A DNA stretch of 64,000 bases from Cardiocondyla obscurior (GCF_019399895.1 NC_091869.1:5332001-5396000); one strand, 5' to 3'; counted from the stretch's first letter, positions 12,301 through 26,280 are shown. Notes: a model not told the origin generated them from the sequence alone. Numbers and translations are program-made.

Positions 12301-14136
12301 TGCTGTCTCTGCCGCCTAAGATTACGTACGCTAGCCGCTGTCGCCGCAAAAAACGCCGTACCTGCTCTTCGGTGTACGTATGTGTTTATCCGTTTTCAGG
12401 ATCTCAAATATCTGACGAGGCATTCAGCTTACCTTACCGGAAGTCGAGATACCCTTCCACAGAGAAAAATAGCAGACCAGATAGACCACGAGCAGGCACA
12501 GTGCGATGTCCCACTTGATGGCGCCGAGATCATGTAAGCCCTCGCTTTGGTGCAGCTCCAGAATGGCCCGACTTAGAAGAAGAGAATTTTGTAATTCATG
12601 GACGCATCTCGCGAACAGTTCGCGTCAAAGAAAAGAAAGATTTATATTCAACGCGACAGAAAAGATTCTTAAAAATTTAAAACAAAGATTCGGATTAAAA
12701 ATATAATTTTTTAAAGCTCTCGCTCTTAGTATATACTTGTATATATTTTTTTTTAATTTTCTGCGCTACATTACTATTTCGTTATAATTATATATTCACG
12801 TTGACAATTTTTTTTTTCAGAGAAAAAACGTCGAACGTCACTCACTTGAAGTATTCGTGCGCGGCGCTTGTATGATTATCCATTGTGCTCTGAGCAACGG
12901 CATCCGATCCCAGGTCAACCAGAAGCCGAGTATTGTTTCCAAAGTTCTCATTTATCTCGCTAGTCATGTCCTCAAGTGCATACGAGATGTTAGCGTCGAA
13001 CTCACGGCACAGCGGTGTATTCCAATCGTTGTCGCAGGAGGTCCACGGTAGCATTGTGGCGAACGAGGCAAAGAAATAGCGAAGCGACCAGGCGATGATG
13101 ACGTTATAGTAGAAATCAACGTAAAACGCGATTAGAACGACCGCATATCCGATACCTGCTCAAAAAGAAACTATATTTTCATAATATCTAATTAAAAAAA
13201 AAAAAAAAAAGAATACTGTAACATAAAACAAAACATTTTTACAGCAATCTTTTATGTTCTTAATAAGAAACTTTTTTTAAAATTTATTGCAGTCAGATCG
13301 ATCAACTAAATAAAATTAATAAATTATGCCCTGGTTAATTATCGTAGAAGCATGGAAAACAAACAAAACAAAAAAAAATCAATTCAAGAAAACGTCGATG
13401 GAAAGTTGAGAAACCTACCGTCCTTCCTTCAACGATATTATTTCTTACGAACGTCGAATGGTATCATGACCTTCTCTGCGAGATATCGCGCATATTACAA
13501 TACGTACATACCTACGTACGTACTACGTTTATCGCGCGGAATTGCAATGACGGTGGATCCCGATCGATCACAGAGCGATCAGCGGCCGAGCGGATGGAGC
13601 GAAATTGTGGCTGTGGAAATGAAGTTGGAAATCGGCGGAAATGGAGGCTCTTTACGCGGAAAGCGTTGCGTCGCTCACATCTCACCACGATTCCCTTGGA
13701 TTTACACGCGTCGCATAAACCGCAGGAAAGATCTACGATGTGGCGACGGTATATATCACAGAAAAAAAAAAGAAAAAAAGAAAAAAAAAGAAAAATATAT
13801 ATGTATATATATATCGTCAAGTATATAGAAAATGACGAGCATATACCTAGAATAATTTATACAACGTGTCATTTTAATATTAATATTATTAATACTGTAT
13901 ATAGCACCTTCGGATTCTACCTTGCTCACGAGAGATCGGACAATCGTGTCCCGTAGTTCTAGCAGACGGGCAAAAAAAGAAAAAACCGCGAGCAGAAAGG
14001 CAACCGGGTTGGAATACCAATATCCCGCTCTTGTCCGAGGATGAGGGAGCAGGAAAAGCGGAGTAGAATGTAATGAGAGTAAAGAGGGCTGTTCCGGCAC
14101 TTAAGCCTCTGAAAAGATTTTTCCCGGACAGTTCGC

Positions 14137-14194
<58 letters not shown>

Positions 14195-17100
14195 TAATGT
14201 ACTTGTCGCAATCGTCTCGAGATGTATCGTCTCTGAATTGCGCAAAGATAGGCCGCCAGTACGTGAGAGGCTATAAACTTTTAAACGTTTCTGTATCACG
14301 CTTTGAAACCAAAAAAGGCAATTCCGACTCCACTGTCTATCAAATTCAACGGTCACGTGCCGAGAGTTTCCGCGATTAAAAAAAAAAAAAAAAAAAAAAG
14401 CACGTGTAAGAGTAAAGGAACTCAACGTGACTCCGTCACGTTTGGCGCGATCAAGCTTACCTTTAAAAAGCGGTACCAATCGACCCCAACAGGTAATAGC
14501 GCCCTTCCTGTTGAATTGACCAAGAGCGAGCTCCATGTAAAACAGAGGTATACCACCGACCACCAGCATTATGCAATAGGGAACCAGGAATGCACCTGCA
14601 ATCGTAATAACGCATATTTTATTTTCATCGTCGCAGTTCAAATTCAAAAGTAGACCTTTAAATATATTATACGTAAGTCAATTAAACGGAACGCGATTTA
14701 TTCCTTTCGTTTCGTCGTCGAAAAGAATCTCGCGACGAGCTCTCGAATCTTAAGACAAGAAGCCATTATGTAACTGGGCAAAGCGCTTATTGTCCGATTT
14801 AGAAAGCGGTAGCTGAGTGGATGAAGAAGCGCTGCTTCCGGATGAAGAGTGTCGCTCGTGGAAAGAAGGGACGTTGAAAGGCGAACAAATTAAAGGACGA
14901 TAGGTGCGCGCGTAACCGCTAAGAGGCTGCGAAAGAATCATCGAAGTTTACTTTAAGAATAAGCGCGCTTTCTATCGGCTCGAGTAACTCAACGTTACCG
15001 GCCCCTTTAAAGGAGACTGTAAAACTCTGAAATTTTCATTATTGAAAATTGTTCCACTGCTCGTTGAAAATTGCACGTTAATGCCCGTCAATAATTTCTT
15101 AATTAAACAGCATTAAATTTATAATAAATTTCAGCAATAATAGTGTATTATTATCTTCTACGTGAAGCTAATATTATGCTATTATAATTTTTATGCAATA
15201 TCTGTAACGAAATAAAAAAAAAAAGTGGAGGAATGGAGAATGAAATTTTACGTATATTCTCTTAAAAGGTAAAAAATGTGTAGAGTCATCCTAAAACTTT
15301 CTCCAGATTGATTCGCCGGTACCAACGTCAAGGGTTACCTGCGGAACACCTGGCAATCAGAATCGCGAGGACTTTTCGTCATTTTTTTAAGTGCTGACTC
15401 GCCATTCCTGTCAGTCTGATGATCGACTCAGTCGCGTCACCGTGTTAATGTCACCTTGCCGCATTTCCGAAAGTTGACTATCGAATTACGCGCCTAAAAG
15501 CACCTCGCTACCCGGCGCTCTAAATAACGCGCAATGCAGTTATGGAACTAACCCGCCGGTATGAGTGCGCCATATATCGCTTTTTTTTTTTTTTTTTTTT
15601 TTTCACCTCTGAACGGCTTGTGTTATCTTTCCGCCTGTGTACACCCTTCAAATTCCTTCATACAACACGGAACACATTTATAGAACCTCGCAGCCAAAGG
15701 GAAGCCGTAATTTGATTAAGCTCGCGAGTCATCAATGCATCGCGCAAGTGTTATTAATTTATATATTTTTTTGTTACAGATCGACGCAGCCTGCATTTAC
15801 TGCAGTCAACGAAAGTATCGTCACCGCCGATATTATTAATTATACGAACCGCAGCTGGTTCGTCGGTCGTTCCGGGAGTTCCGTATAGTATTCGGACGTA
15901 ATTTTTTGACATACGACTTTTTTCTAAACGCGAATGCCAAACATGGAACGCGCGAAAGTGATCAATAATTTTCGCGATTGTAAAATCACGGTCGGGGTGT
16001 TCGCGAGTGACTTGTGCGCGGAAGGATGACTCGACACACAAACTGAGAGGAGGAGCAGACCCAGGAAGGGCATCATGCATCGGCGGAGCAACTTTTAGGT
16101 AAGAAGTAATTCTTTTTTTTTAAGAAAATCTTTATTAAAATAAAGCTTTACCCTTACATGAATTTAAATACTAATATGTCTACATTAATATGTTTAATTT
16201 TATGTTACAGTCACCGGCAGAATTCCTCAACCCCGCTGAAGTTCATGCAGATTGGTAAGTCGCATGATTTTTTTTTCGTAGTTTGTAATGGGGGTTTCTT
16301 AAAAAATAGCGCGCGCGTAGCGCGCCCATAGTTTCGTCCAGTATATAAAAAAAAAAAAATTTTAATATATTTAAAAAAAAGCAAAAAAAATTTGAATTGC
16401 TTAAATAAATAGCAATGCAGACGCAAAAGGAGAAGAGAAAAAGAGAGAAACTACGCTTATTTCCTTGATCTCCCTTCTTAACTCCGACGGAACTTCCGTT
16501 CCGTATCCATGGAGATGTAATCGCATTAAGGACGATATTATCGTTGAGCAATCTTGATTAATTTCTTCTTGTCCCTGCCTGAGCACAGATCGTCGATCGA
16601 TTATATTAAAAATTGCATTCTCTCACGGTGGGACTGTTCGTCGCCGGGCGGTTCTTTACTCAAAAAATTAATTACAATTAAAATTACCGTTTAATCTAGA
16701 CTCGTTCTTAATACTCTTAAACGAGTTCAAAGCCAGCCAATTACAAACCAATTCTTGTAACTCGCTTTCTTCGAGTAACTCCGAGACCTTTTCGATGTTA
16801 ATAAAAATATAAAGCTCTCGTTAATGTCGTTAATGTCACTAATAAAGTTTTTATTCTTTTCTTTTTTTTTGTTTGTCTGGAAGTTCGCAAGATATTCGAA
16901 ATTCAACATGGATCACTTTCAAAATCTAGAGCAAATTTCTCTTTTCTTTTGTCTCGACACGCCGCTAACGTCGAGAGCAAACGTCCGGCCCCGGACAACA
17001 GTTCCGCTCAATTTTCTCCCTTTGAACGCGAGCATGCACTCACGCAAAGGCTTAGTACTTAAAGCTGCATTTTACGCCCGAACAAAGGCGAAAAAGCTCG

Positions 17101-20088
17101 TACGAATAAAACGTAATGCATTCTCGCAAGATAATCGCGCCAATTGTAGCCCGCCGATCGGAATACGCTTTTACTGAAACGTACACGATGGTCTAGGTCG
17201 AGCTGCCAGGGTGTCGGGGTTCTCCATTAACAAAACTATCCCCTCGTCACTTTGAAACGCATTCAAATTTCTCGGGCTCTTCTTAGTAACGTTACTTAAA
17301 TATTCCCACAATTCACGAATCATATTTTAAATCGTTTCAATACGCTATCACGATTTTATAAAAGATTGAATGTAAAACTTCATTACTATCAAGCTTAAAC
17401 TTTAATAGATATATTTTTATGTAATAATTTAAATAAGACAATGGTTTAAATATCCACGAATATATCTGTAATAATCATAACCATTCTAAGTCGCGTTGCT
17501 AAAATTTACTTCGGTAACAAGTTTAATTTATCCAGAATAAAGGATTCGGCGGGTTCGCGCGCGAAGTTCCCTCATTAAAAAGTAATCAATGTACCGATTG
17601 TGAATAGTAGGCAACCATCGGAGGGTGATGCATGCCGACACCGTGTACGGGGCTAGCTAGCTACTCTGAATGATAATCACGAAACAACACGTTAATAACG
17701 CCCTCCCGTAGGGCAATAACGACGCGGCCGCCGGGGTGCAGCGGCGCCGCGCACGTCCATGATCAAAGGCCCGCGTCCCGAATGGGAAATTATAATTAAT
17801 TAAGGTAATTGGAAATTAGCGACCGATCTTGCCCATCCTAATGGCACGGAGCCGCGCGCTCTACTCCACTCTTAATTGAGTTAGCAGCCGCTTTTGAGGA
17901 GCCTCTGTATCGCTGACAGCGGCTCTAATCGCATTCCTACCGGGGGGACCCGATAGAACCGGCACTAATAGCGTCGTCACCGTCATCGTCATCGTCACCC
18001 CGTCGTCGGGTTTAGCGAAAGTCAATAAGACTACCAAACGTTTTCCCCGCGGGATCAATCCCTAATGCCCGATTTCTTCATACCTCTCGACAACTATCTT
18101 TCAGATAAAATATATTTCATACTTCTCTGTCTAACTGTAAGTAGGTATAAACTTTAAGTACAAAGATTGAAATATAATTTATCTGGAGGATAAACTTATC
18201 TACAAGAAATCGGGTCTGAAAAGTGGAAGGTAAGAAGATAAAGAGCGGCTACCCTCGTCGAGAGAGGCGAGCTGTTTCCGGGAAGCTTTCGTTAATTCGA
18301 TACGAGACAAGTGTACGTATACCGTCCAGCGTTGGTTAAAATTGACTGGTTCCTAAGTGATCGTTTAATTAATTTATTTTCCTGAAAATCCCCGCGAGAC
18401 GATCAGATCTTCGGCAACTTGGTTTCCGCGATCGATGAATTAATTACGGCTTGAAAAGGAAATATGCTAATTATCGATGCAAATACGATAGGCCTGCCTT
18501 ATTCTGATTCCTCGCATCTAATATTATATATATTTGCTGATAAATTGTTCTTTTATTATTTCCAAGGCTGTTATGCAAATTCGATGCGTAATTCTGCACG
18601 TAAGCTATCCCGAGATGTTGAGGCAAAAAGCTCGCGGTATGTTAATGATTCACGCAATCTGCATGCGACAACGAATTTAATTGATGTATAAGTATCATCG
18701 CATTAATAATACTACTTTGCAAATAGCGATTACTTTACAGACATAATTGCTTCCATTAAAAAAAAAAAAAATTAAAAAAAAAAAAAAATAGAAAAAGATT
18801 TTTTTTAATCTTTAAAATCTTATTAAACTACAATGAGTTAGTTCAAGTAAAAAGGTACTCGATTACACTGTTATAATAACTTTCGCACTCGCCTGCTCTC
18901 GGAATAAAAAAATAGAATGGAGAAAAGGGTTGAATTTGCTGTAAACGCCCAGCGCGGCTTGGGAGAAGACGTCTCGCAGATTACCATCTTTTTCTCTAAT
19001 TGTAACCAATTTCGGGACCCACGGAGGTGCCTTCCCGCCGCCGAGAATCTTTGCCTGCAACGTCTAAATCCCGAGGTCATTTTCCGCGAGGTAAATGCCA
19101 ATTAGCCGACCGGTTTAACGCGACATTGCTCGCCGGCTGGAGTGTATCACTCGACGACGCGTAGCATCCCCCTCGAATTAAGTTAACTGCGAAATAATGT
19201 CCGACGATGTTACCGTGTAGCTGACGAAGTTTTCCCTCGCACGCGAGGTATCGAAAACGCCGAGGGGCTTCCTTATCCAGCGGGGAAAGTTTATTATCCT
19301 GGAGAACGTCCATGGGGGAGAAAAAAAAAAGATAGCGAGGAATGTCAAGGGTACCGTAAACCTCGCGGAAGAGAAAATTCATAGCTAAACCACTTGTACG
19401 TTTTCTCGCCTAAATAATTTTGAATTTAAACTTGGCCGAGAGCGACACTCAACCGTAACGACGACGTTTTCCATGACGCAAGTAAGTGACTCGTAATACA
19501 GTTTTATTTGCATCGATGCAAGTATGAAACTCGGTAACTGTACGACTCTGAACGACTGAAAAAGTAATAATGGTACCCCGGTAGAAGTAATAATAATACC
19601 TCAATTACGTTTTTAATGTACATTGGCTGCCTTAGCTGATTGATTTCGCGGCCCAATAAAAAAAAAAAAAAAAAAAAAAAAGAAGGGAAAGATTAACGCA
19701 AGGGAAAAACCGATTACGTTCTCGTACAATTCTAAAGCGCGTATAAAGCAGACATAAATAATGCCAGGGTCTCTGCGATCTACCACGCGAGGGATCACGA
19801 AGCCTGGAAGACGTGCTCGTGTTAAACAAAATCTGCGTCACGTTTAACGAACGCGGTAATGAATTATTGAAGATCGTGGTCCCGCGTCGATGACGCTCGA
19901 GATGATCAAAAATCAATGCACTCACCGCCGCCGTTCTTGTAGCAAAGGTACGGGAACCGCCAGACATTGGCGAGATCAACGGCGAACCCGATGACCGATA
20001 GCAAGAAGTCGAGCTTCCCCGACCAGGTCTCCCTGCCGTCGCTGGGGACGACACCCTTCGCGGCATTTTTCACCACCGTCGACGACAT
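9383..20088 (-). CDS. SerT: sodium-dependent serotonin transporter (SLC6A4)
   Basis: Eleven coding exons: 19926-20088, 14461-14595, 12846-13155, 12433-12571, 11954-12088, 10925-11028, 10616-10853, 10343-10471, 10034-10234, 9684-9851, 9383-9595. All phases close, giving 644 residues with 12 expected membrane segments. The protein takes serotonin up across the plasma membrane using the Na+ and Cl- gradients. TM1 carries GFAVDLANVWRFPYLCYKNG with the monoamine-binding aspartate (Asp38, human Asp98). TM2 has IPLFYMELALGQF. The second extracellular loop has LPWTSC...WNTPLC. TM6 is FFSLGPGFGVLLAYASYN and TM8 has LTLGLDSS. The tail block LKILTTPWRD is, from memory, typical of insect SerT rather than the dopamine transporter. 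The stop TAG is at 9383-9385. The exon holding the first ATG begins at 20099 after a good acceptor, so at least one upstream exon exists. Intron 1 exceeds 5 kb. The C-terminus ends PPPEPV. Confidence 0.95.
14141..14196. repeat. (TA)n microsatellite in SerT intron 2
   Basis: An almost perfect TA dinucleotide run of about 24 units followed by CA and three more TA units. It lies in the SerT intron between exons 3 and 2 (by transcript order, the second coding intron), about 270 bp from the exon edge. Confidence 0.95.
14596..19925 (-). other. large first coding intron of SerT
   Basis: About 5.3 kb of intron between TM1 and TM2 coding exons. It holds poly(T) near 15581-15603, A-rich runs near 18759-18789 and a poly(A) tract at about 19659-19681. 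I recognise no internal gene on either strand. The donor is GGCG|GTGAG and the acceptor TTGCAG|GT. Confidence 0.7.
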
Positions 20089-23000
20089 CTCTCTGGTACC
20101 TGCAACGCGAAAGCAACAAAATAATTTCTCAAACTGGCAATTGCCTCTGAACGCCAACAATTAATTCTCACGCTTGTAAATTAATTTTATCTTTATCTTT
20201 AAATAATAATTCACGTTGAATATCCGCGTAAAAAGCTGTTGGTAATTCATCATCGATTGACTGAAATAAAATTGAACATATTATTCGTTTTACCTGAGCG
20301 TACTGTAACAAGAACGTCAAATAGAACCGTAGATATTTCTCTGGGAAACGCGGAGAAGGCTTTTTTTAGAGGCGAAAGTCTCCCGCGCGATTGTAATCGG
20401 CCTAATCACGTAATCTCGGAGACGCATGGCTCCGCAAGTGCACATAAATCTGCATGCGTACTTCGCGCGGAATTAGGCGCAAGGTCGCGAGCACGCGAGG
20501 AGCGAAAGGAGCTGAGCGAAAGGAAGGCGTCAGCGCAAAACGGGGAGCGAAGAGGGAGGGACGCGGTGGAAAAACGGATGGATAACGCAATGGAAAGGAA
20601 ATCGTCGATTGGACATGTGTGCGCGCATATGTGGTTGTTATATTATATATTCGCGCAAAATATACGTGTGCGCGCTAAAAAGAGAGAGAGATAAAGAGAC
20701 ATATAGATTAGAGAAAGAGAGAAATAGTGAGAGGGTGTCGCGTGCGCTACGGGGCGCGGCGCGGGCGCGTGTAATTTGGCGACGACAAGTTATCGATAGC
20801 CCTTCAAGCGACAACGCTCGACGCCCCCAACGAGCCTCATTGTACCCCGTGACGGGTACCGGTCAAACAGCTATATTTCAAAGGCGATCGCGGGCGATCC
20901 GGCCTCGAGGGGCCACTCGACGAGGGGTTTTCTGTCACGCGCACTGATCCACGCTTATCCACGCAGACCGACCCAGTTAATTGATATTCGGCGGTCACGG
21001 AGACACCTACGAACGCGCGAAGATGGACGGCGACGAAAAATCACCCGGTCGCTACAACCACCCCCCGTGTCCCGTTTTCCCTGGTAGTCACTATGCGAGA
21101 TCGCCTGTACCAACTTCTGTCGGAAACCGATCGGCCGAGGATCAATCCGACCGGGTTCAGCAAATTAAAAACAATTAATAGAATCACAAATCTAAATTTT
21201 AATGGAAATTTATTCGCGTTATTTAAACGTATTTGTTTTAGGCGTAATAAAATTGAAAAAATTTTTTTTTTTTAATTTAATGTTATTCTTTCCTGAATAA
21301 CGTTAAATAATATAATAATGCTAATAAATTCTGACAAAATGTTACAGCAGAGAGACCGCATATTTGCATTCGGGAGGTGGTTCTTTTTTCCCTTTTCTCT
21401 TGAGTCATTGTTTAAGGAAGTATATGAATTAATAGCCGTGACCGTAAACGGACAGAAAAGATAACGAACTATAATAAATGCAGATGCACACGCACACATT
21501 TAAAGTAAACCGCAATCAAGCGAGACATCGAAACTTGACGTTTTTGTCGGTATCACATTTAAAATCAGGCACACCTTAATTCTCCTACTGACGCAAACTG
21601 CCTCTCCTATTCTTCAATTTATGTAAGTCTTGTTTCATTATTGGCAATTAAAAAATCTCATATACGTTTTTAATTCTGCATCGCAATAATCTTGATTTAG
21701 AAGAATATTTATATAACCGCGATTTGCAAAAATTAATTTAGATAGTTAACAAGCTGTTTCACGCTTGATTTTATTCAGAAGACAATCAGGAGTAAGCCTC
21801 TCGTCACAGCCGCGACATTTACATGCTTAGTGTTGAAAGAAAATTCCGTAATAAGAGAAAATTAATTTCTACACCAATCCCCGGATTTCTCGCGTCAGAT
21901 TTTTTTTCCTCGCAAAAATTCACTGACCAGAAAGAACCCAGTCGAATCGAAGGCCGCGCGTGAACGACGTCTTTGTGCCCTCAAAATAAAACGAAAAATA
22001 AACCCCTACGTCAAGAGTCATAAAAAATAATGTAAAATAAAAGAAGGAGCCTATCGGCCGTTTCGACTCTTTCGCGCTCGTCGTCGATAGAATTCACCGA
22101 AAAAGGAAAAACCTGAAATGCCGCAATCGGCCGACTACGATTCGTGAACGGTAAACTACTCTCTCGAGCCGAACGCAAATATTCAAACGGCACTTAAAAT
22201 TATTACAGTTTAAAAAAATATTCTGTCGGAAAGACTAACAAAATTCAGGTGGAGACTTCTCTACAATTAAATTCTTGATACGGTACACGGTCGACTTGGA
22301 CACTAACGTGACATCGCGGATGACAAGCGATCGTTTTAATTCGAAAAATACTTCACTTTTGACTTCAGAGGACGTTTTCAGGAGACGCAGGAAAGCTCTT
22401 CGAGAGGTGTAAGGATAGTAATCGCTCTTCAGTTATCGTGGCGTGACTTTAGCGACAAAACATCATTGACATTTCGGATTATTCTAATTGACCTTTAAAT
22501 CTCTCTCTTTCTAGTTGCATTAAGATAACGGAATCTGGAAATAAGTGGATGGAACCGACGTATAACAATTTTCCGGCAGGTCCTAAAATTATTTTATAGT
22601 TGTAATAAATTTGCATATAAAACAACACACATATAAAAAATTAAATACAATTTACGAGAGGCAGAAGCAAATTAAGTACCATTAGAATCATACATATTCA
22701 AACCCGTACGCGACGCTATTAAACAATTTAAGTCGATCCAAAGAATTTGTTTAATTCTAAACTAGTCGCGCTAGTCCGGAATTTATCTTTCTTCTCCGCA
22801 TTGGAAGGACGGATAAACTCCGAACCAGTGCAACCAGTTCAGCTACGAAATACAGATTTCAAAAGAACACTCACCCTTTAAAAGACGAGCGAGAACAATA
22901 ATACCGCAGCCAATTTAGTTCTCTTTTTTTTTTTTCTTTAATCTATAAAAAAAAAAAAAAAAAAAAAAAAAATTAAAAAAAAAGAAGAAAATGAGGTTAG

Positions 23001-23125
23001 AATTATCAATGAAATTATCAACGAAATTACCAATGGGGAAATCGGAAATTAGGTGTCGGGGTATCAATCGCCGGAGGTTTCTTCCGCGGGTCGAGCAAGG
23101 GTCGCGGCAACATGCACGTACTCAC
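20089..23125 (-). other. SerT 5' region, probable 5' intron
   Basis: The first SerT coding exon starts at an acceptor (20100-20101), so transcription begins further upstream. This interval probably contains an intron. It includes an AG-rich, CpG-containing patch near 20460-20900 and a long A-rich tract at about 22947-22983. No coding exon was recognised. Confidence 0.45.
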
Positions 23126-23520
23126 CGAGTGTTGTGCCGAGGACGACTAACGAGCGACCGCGTCGCCGTGAATGTTGCAGCTCAGCGAGACACCGCGGCA
23201 CTGGCCGCGCGGCTTCTCGGACCACGGCAGGACTCCCACGACGAAGACTCGCCACAGGGTCAGAAGTAGCTCGAAACTGGTATCCGTCAAACCCATGCCC
23301 GATCGAGCCAGCGACGTCCTTCCGCTTGCCTATCTTCCGCCCTTCTCGCCGACGTCCCGGCGTCCCGCGCCGAAAATTCGAGGGAGAGCCTCCTTCTTCC
23401 TCGGCGGCCCCAAGCGGCGGAGGACGACTTCTTCCCCGCTGAGATACGGGCTCGCGCCCTGCACTCGCGTCGCCTTTACTCGCGCGAGTTTTCGCGCATC
23501 GCGGAAACGATCTCACGACG
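23126..23520 (-). promoter_or_regulatory. candidate CpG-rich 5' exon of SerT
   Basis: A strongly CpG-rich segment ends on the minus strand with a near-consensus donor, CTCG|GTGAGTA (exon end 23126). Joined to the exon beginning at 20099, a minus-strand frame running through it would stay open into the SerT coding frame. The encoded residues are arginine- and proline-rich and resemble no SLC6 N-terminus I know. The internal ATG at 20088 already gives a normal transporter length, so 5' UTR is the likelier reading. The upper boundary is only approximate. Confidence 0.35.
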
Positions 23521-24990
23521 TGAAGAACGGGCGCGAAGAAATAAGAGTTCGGAAGCGAACCGCGCGGGTTTCGAGGCGCGTTCCAAATGCGCGACGTGCA
23601 TCTCCGCCGCGATGCACTTCCGGCGAGAAGAACCGCGCTCGGGGGGGCACCCTCGCGTTTCGCTTCCGGTCACCAGCGAGAGTAATCAAAGATGGGGGGA
23701 ACGGAGACAAAGAACCGGGGTTGTAAAACGGGATGCGTAGCTATTTCTTACGGCACAACCGTGGGGACCTCGTCGCAAAGGATCGAAAGAGCGAGTGACG
23801 AATTTTAGCGCCTGTCGATGTGTATATACGCGCTGCAGTCTCGTGACCATTTTCCGTGCGCTTGCGCGATCGTTGGACGGGAAATTCTACGCATCGCGTC
23901 AACAAGAAATGGTCTTTCCAAAAGCAAGGGGGCAAAAATATGTTTGCATACATTTTTTCAAATTGCCGCAAATATTACACGCGCACACACACATTAATTC
24001 TAAAATCGCGCTACTTAACATTGATAAATTGATAAGATTAATAGACATTACGAATAAAATATGTACATGTAACACTTTACTCATAGTTAATATCTGTAAA
24101 CATATGCATAAATATATTTACTGACACGTACTCTAGATAGTTAAATAAAAAAGAAATATTTGATCTAGTCAGAATTTCGAAATGAGGAAATTTTTCCTTA
24201 CGCAGTAGGAAATACTAATGGATTTTCCTGATGTGAAAGTTCAAGGAAAATTGTTTTTATCATCGTAGAATACAAATAAAGATTTGAACATTTTTTCTTT
24301 GAAAATCTCAAGTTTCTAATATATATATATATATCCTCTGATTGACGCACGCAGCTGGTTCAAATAAAAGTTTGCATACTACTTGTGTTAGCCATTAATC
24401 TTATCAGTTTACAATTAAACTTACATTTTTTTCAAGATAAATAGCTTTCAACCGTATTTAATTAAACAACATTTTTTTTTATATTCCGAGCGTGAATTTT
24501 TTTCTAATTACAAACTTCTTTATCTCGTCTCGTTTATCAATTCGTTCAAAGTTAATGAATCATCAATACATTAATCAGCAATTTCAATAACTAGGTAAGA
24601 CTTGTGTAAAGTCTGCTATTATTTTCACAATACATAATAGAATTTTGAAATGTAAAAAAAAAAAAAATTAATTACATTAGTGTACAGAAGGAGAACTTCG
24701 AGAATCAAAAGATCGTCATTTTTCACGACGAGATAAAACGAGCTCTGTATATTATACAATAACATCACTAATCATCACGATATCTCATTAAATACTGAAC
24801 AAACAATCTTCCAAATTTTAAACAGAAAGTAATAAACCTTCATTTAATAAAAAAAAAGCTTTTAAAATAAAGAAACGGTACTCTAAACTAAACTAACAAT
24901 TAAAATCGTTCGAACGCGCGTCGCGTAGCGGCTTCAAATTTTCGCGCTCTGCGCGCCGATTGAACGACTGCCAGCCAATCTCGCGCGGTC
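23521..24990. other. spacer between divergent SerT and SMIM14 5' ends
   Basis: The left part (to about 23900) continues the CpG-rich patch; the right part is AT-rich with short poly(A) runs and a TA-rich run near 24319-24334. No coding exon or RNA gene was recognised. Confidence 0.4.
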
Positions 24991-25184
24991 ATAGATGCAC
25001 AGTTACGTTACCGAGCTGCACTCCGTCCCACGACGCGCGGCCGAAGGCGACAACAAGAAACGGCCACCGTGATGGTTGCAGCGGGTCGCGTATAGTTAAG
25101 TCGTCTTAACCCACCGAAGCTGTCAAGCCACGTTCGTGCGTCGCGTAGTCATCTGCGTCTTCCGTCTGGCCCTCGTCATCTCCG
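24991..25184 (+). promoter_or_regulatory. SMIM14: candidate 5' UTR exon of SMIM14
   Basis: A CpG-rich segment that ends in a strong donor, TCCG|GTGAGT, at 25184. The first SMIM14 coding exon starts at an acceptor (AG at 27313-27314) only 36 nt before the start codon, so an upstream noncoding exon is required, and this is the best-looking one. The 5' edge is a guess. Confidence 0.45.
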
Positions 25185-26280
25185 GTGAGTAGCATGCATC
25201 ATCCGAGCCGTTCCCAGCCTCAGAATCCATCGCGGTTTGCGTCTTCCTCGCATCTTTTTTTTTCCCCTCTTGCCTTTCTCGTTCTTATCGTAAACGCTCG
25301 ACAGCGACGCGACAAGTCGCGGATACACCGCCTCGAGCTCGCTGCATGTCGAGCGAATCGCCTCGCCTTGCCATACGGACGCGAGTAAAAGGGAGCCCCG
25401 TGTATTTCTCTCGTCCGCGAATCGTCGTCGGGGACGTCCGCGATGAGGAAAAAACATCCGCGAGCTCGAGGCGCGTGAAGAAACGTGGTCCATGTCCCTC
25501 CGCGTCGTGTGTCAAACATTCCGCGACCTGACAGCTGCGACGCGCGGGAGAGGCGAGAAGGAATCTCATTCGGATCGCGGAAACCGCGTTGCGCAAACGA
25601 GACTACTTGCAGGAATCCCGTTTTTTTTCTTCATTTTCCTTCTCTTTTTTTTTTTTTTTTTAATGAGCGCTCAACTAATCCGGTTGCTGCGAATGTCTAA
25701 ACTTTGCATTGTTGTTTGATTTACGATCTGGGCAGTCCGGTGTATCCTTTTTCATTCCAAGGTAGCTCGTAGCTTCGCAACATCATTTGGATCCAGATTA
25801 GAATCGTAATTATAATACCAAGTCTGTAGTTTAAAAATTAAATTGTTAAGTACATATTTCGAGAGGTGGTTCTACGGGAAGTTATTAGGGATGAAAGAGT
25901 TAAACGTAGGAATTACCAACGAGCTCGCTCGTTTGACTTCAATTGATGCTGAGATTGAAGATCAGTACCGTGGATTATTTTCTTTTATTGCATCTCCGAT
26001 ACGTGCGGCTGACCCTGTTGCTGCTTGTCCGTAAATCACATGTAAACCTCGAGCCTCGGTGTTGTTCTCGTATACCTGCTTTTTTCCTGATACTTCCGCA
26101 ATTTCGAACTTCCCTTTTGTGTACTCTTGCAAGGCGAATTCTTCGGACTTTCTAAACTTTCAGAACAATGAAGTTCCGTGCCACTGCAAAGCAATATTTT
26201 TCATGCCTCGTGCACTTAAAAAAAGAAAAAAAAATTATATGCATATAACTTATTTATATTTAACATCAACGTAATTTGCC

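Noticed and set aside
13889..14647. A long minus-strand open frame in the SerT second coding intron
   Set aside because: Only its first part (14461-14595) is SerT exon; the rest reads through an intron with a TA microsatellite and poly(A) and resembles no protein.
16250..16345. GC-alternating palindrome (GCGCGCGTAGCGCGC) beside A-rich runs
   Set aside because: Short, low-complexity and without flanking duplication; no basis to call a mobile element or regulatory site.
9383..20088. Dopamine transporter as identity for the SLC6 gene
   Set aside because: Both transporters share the TM1 aspartate, but the LPWTSC...WNTPLC loop and the LTTPWRD tail fit insect serotonin transporters better.
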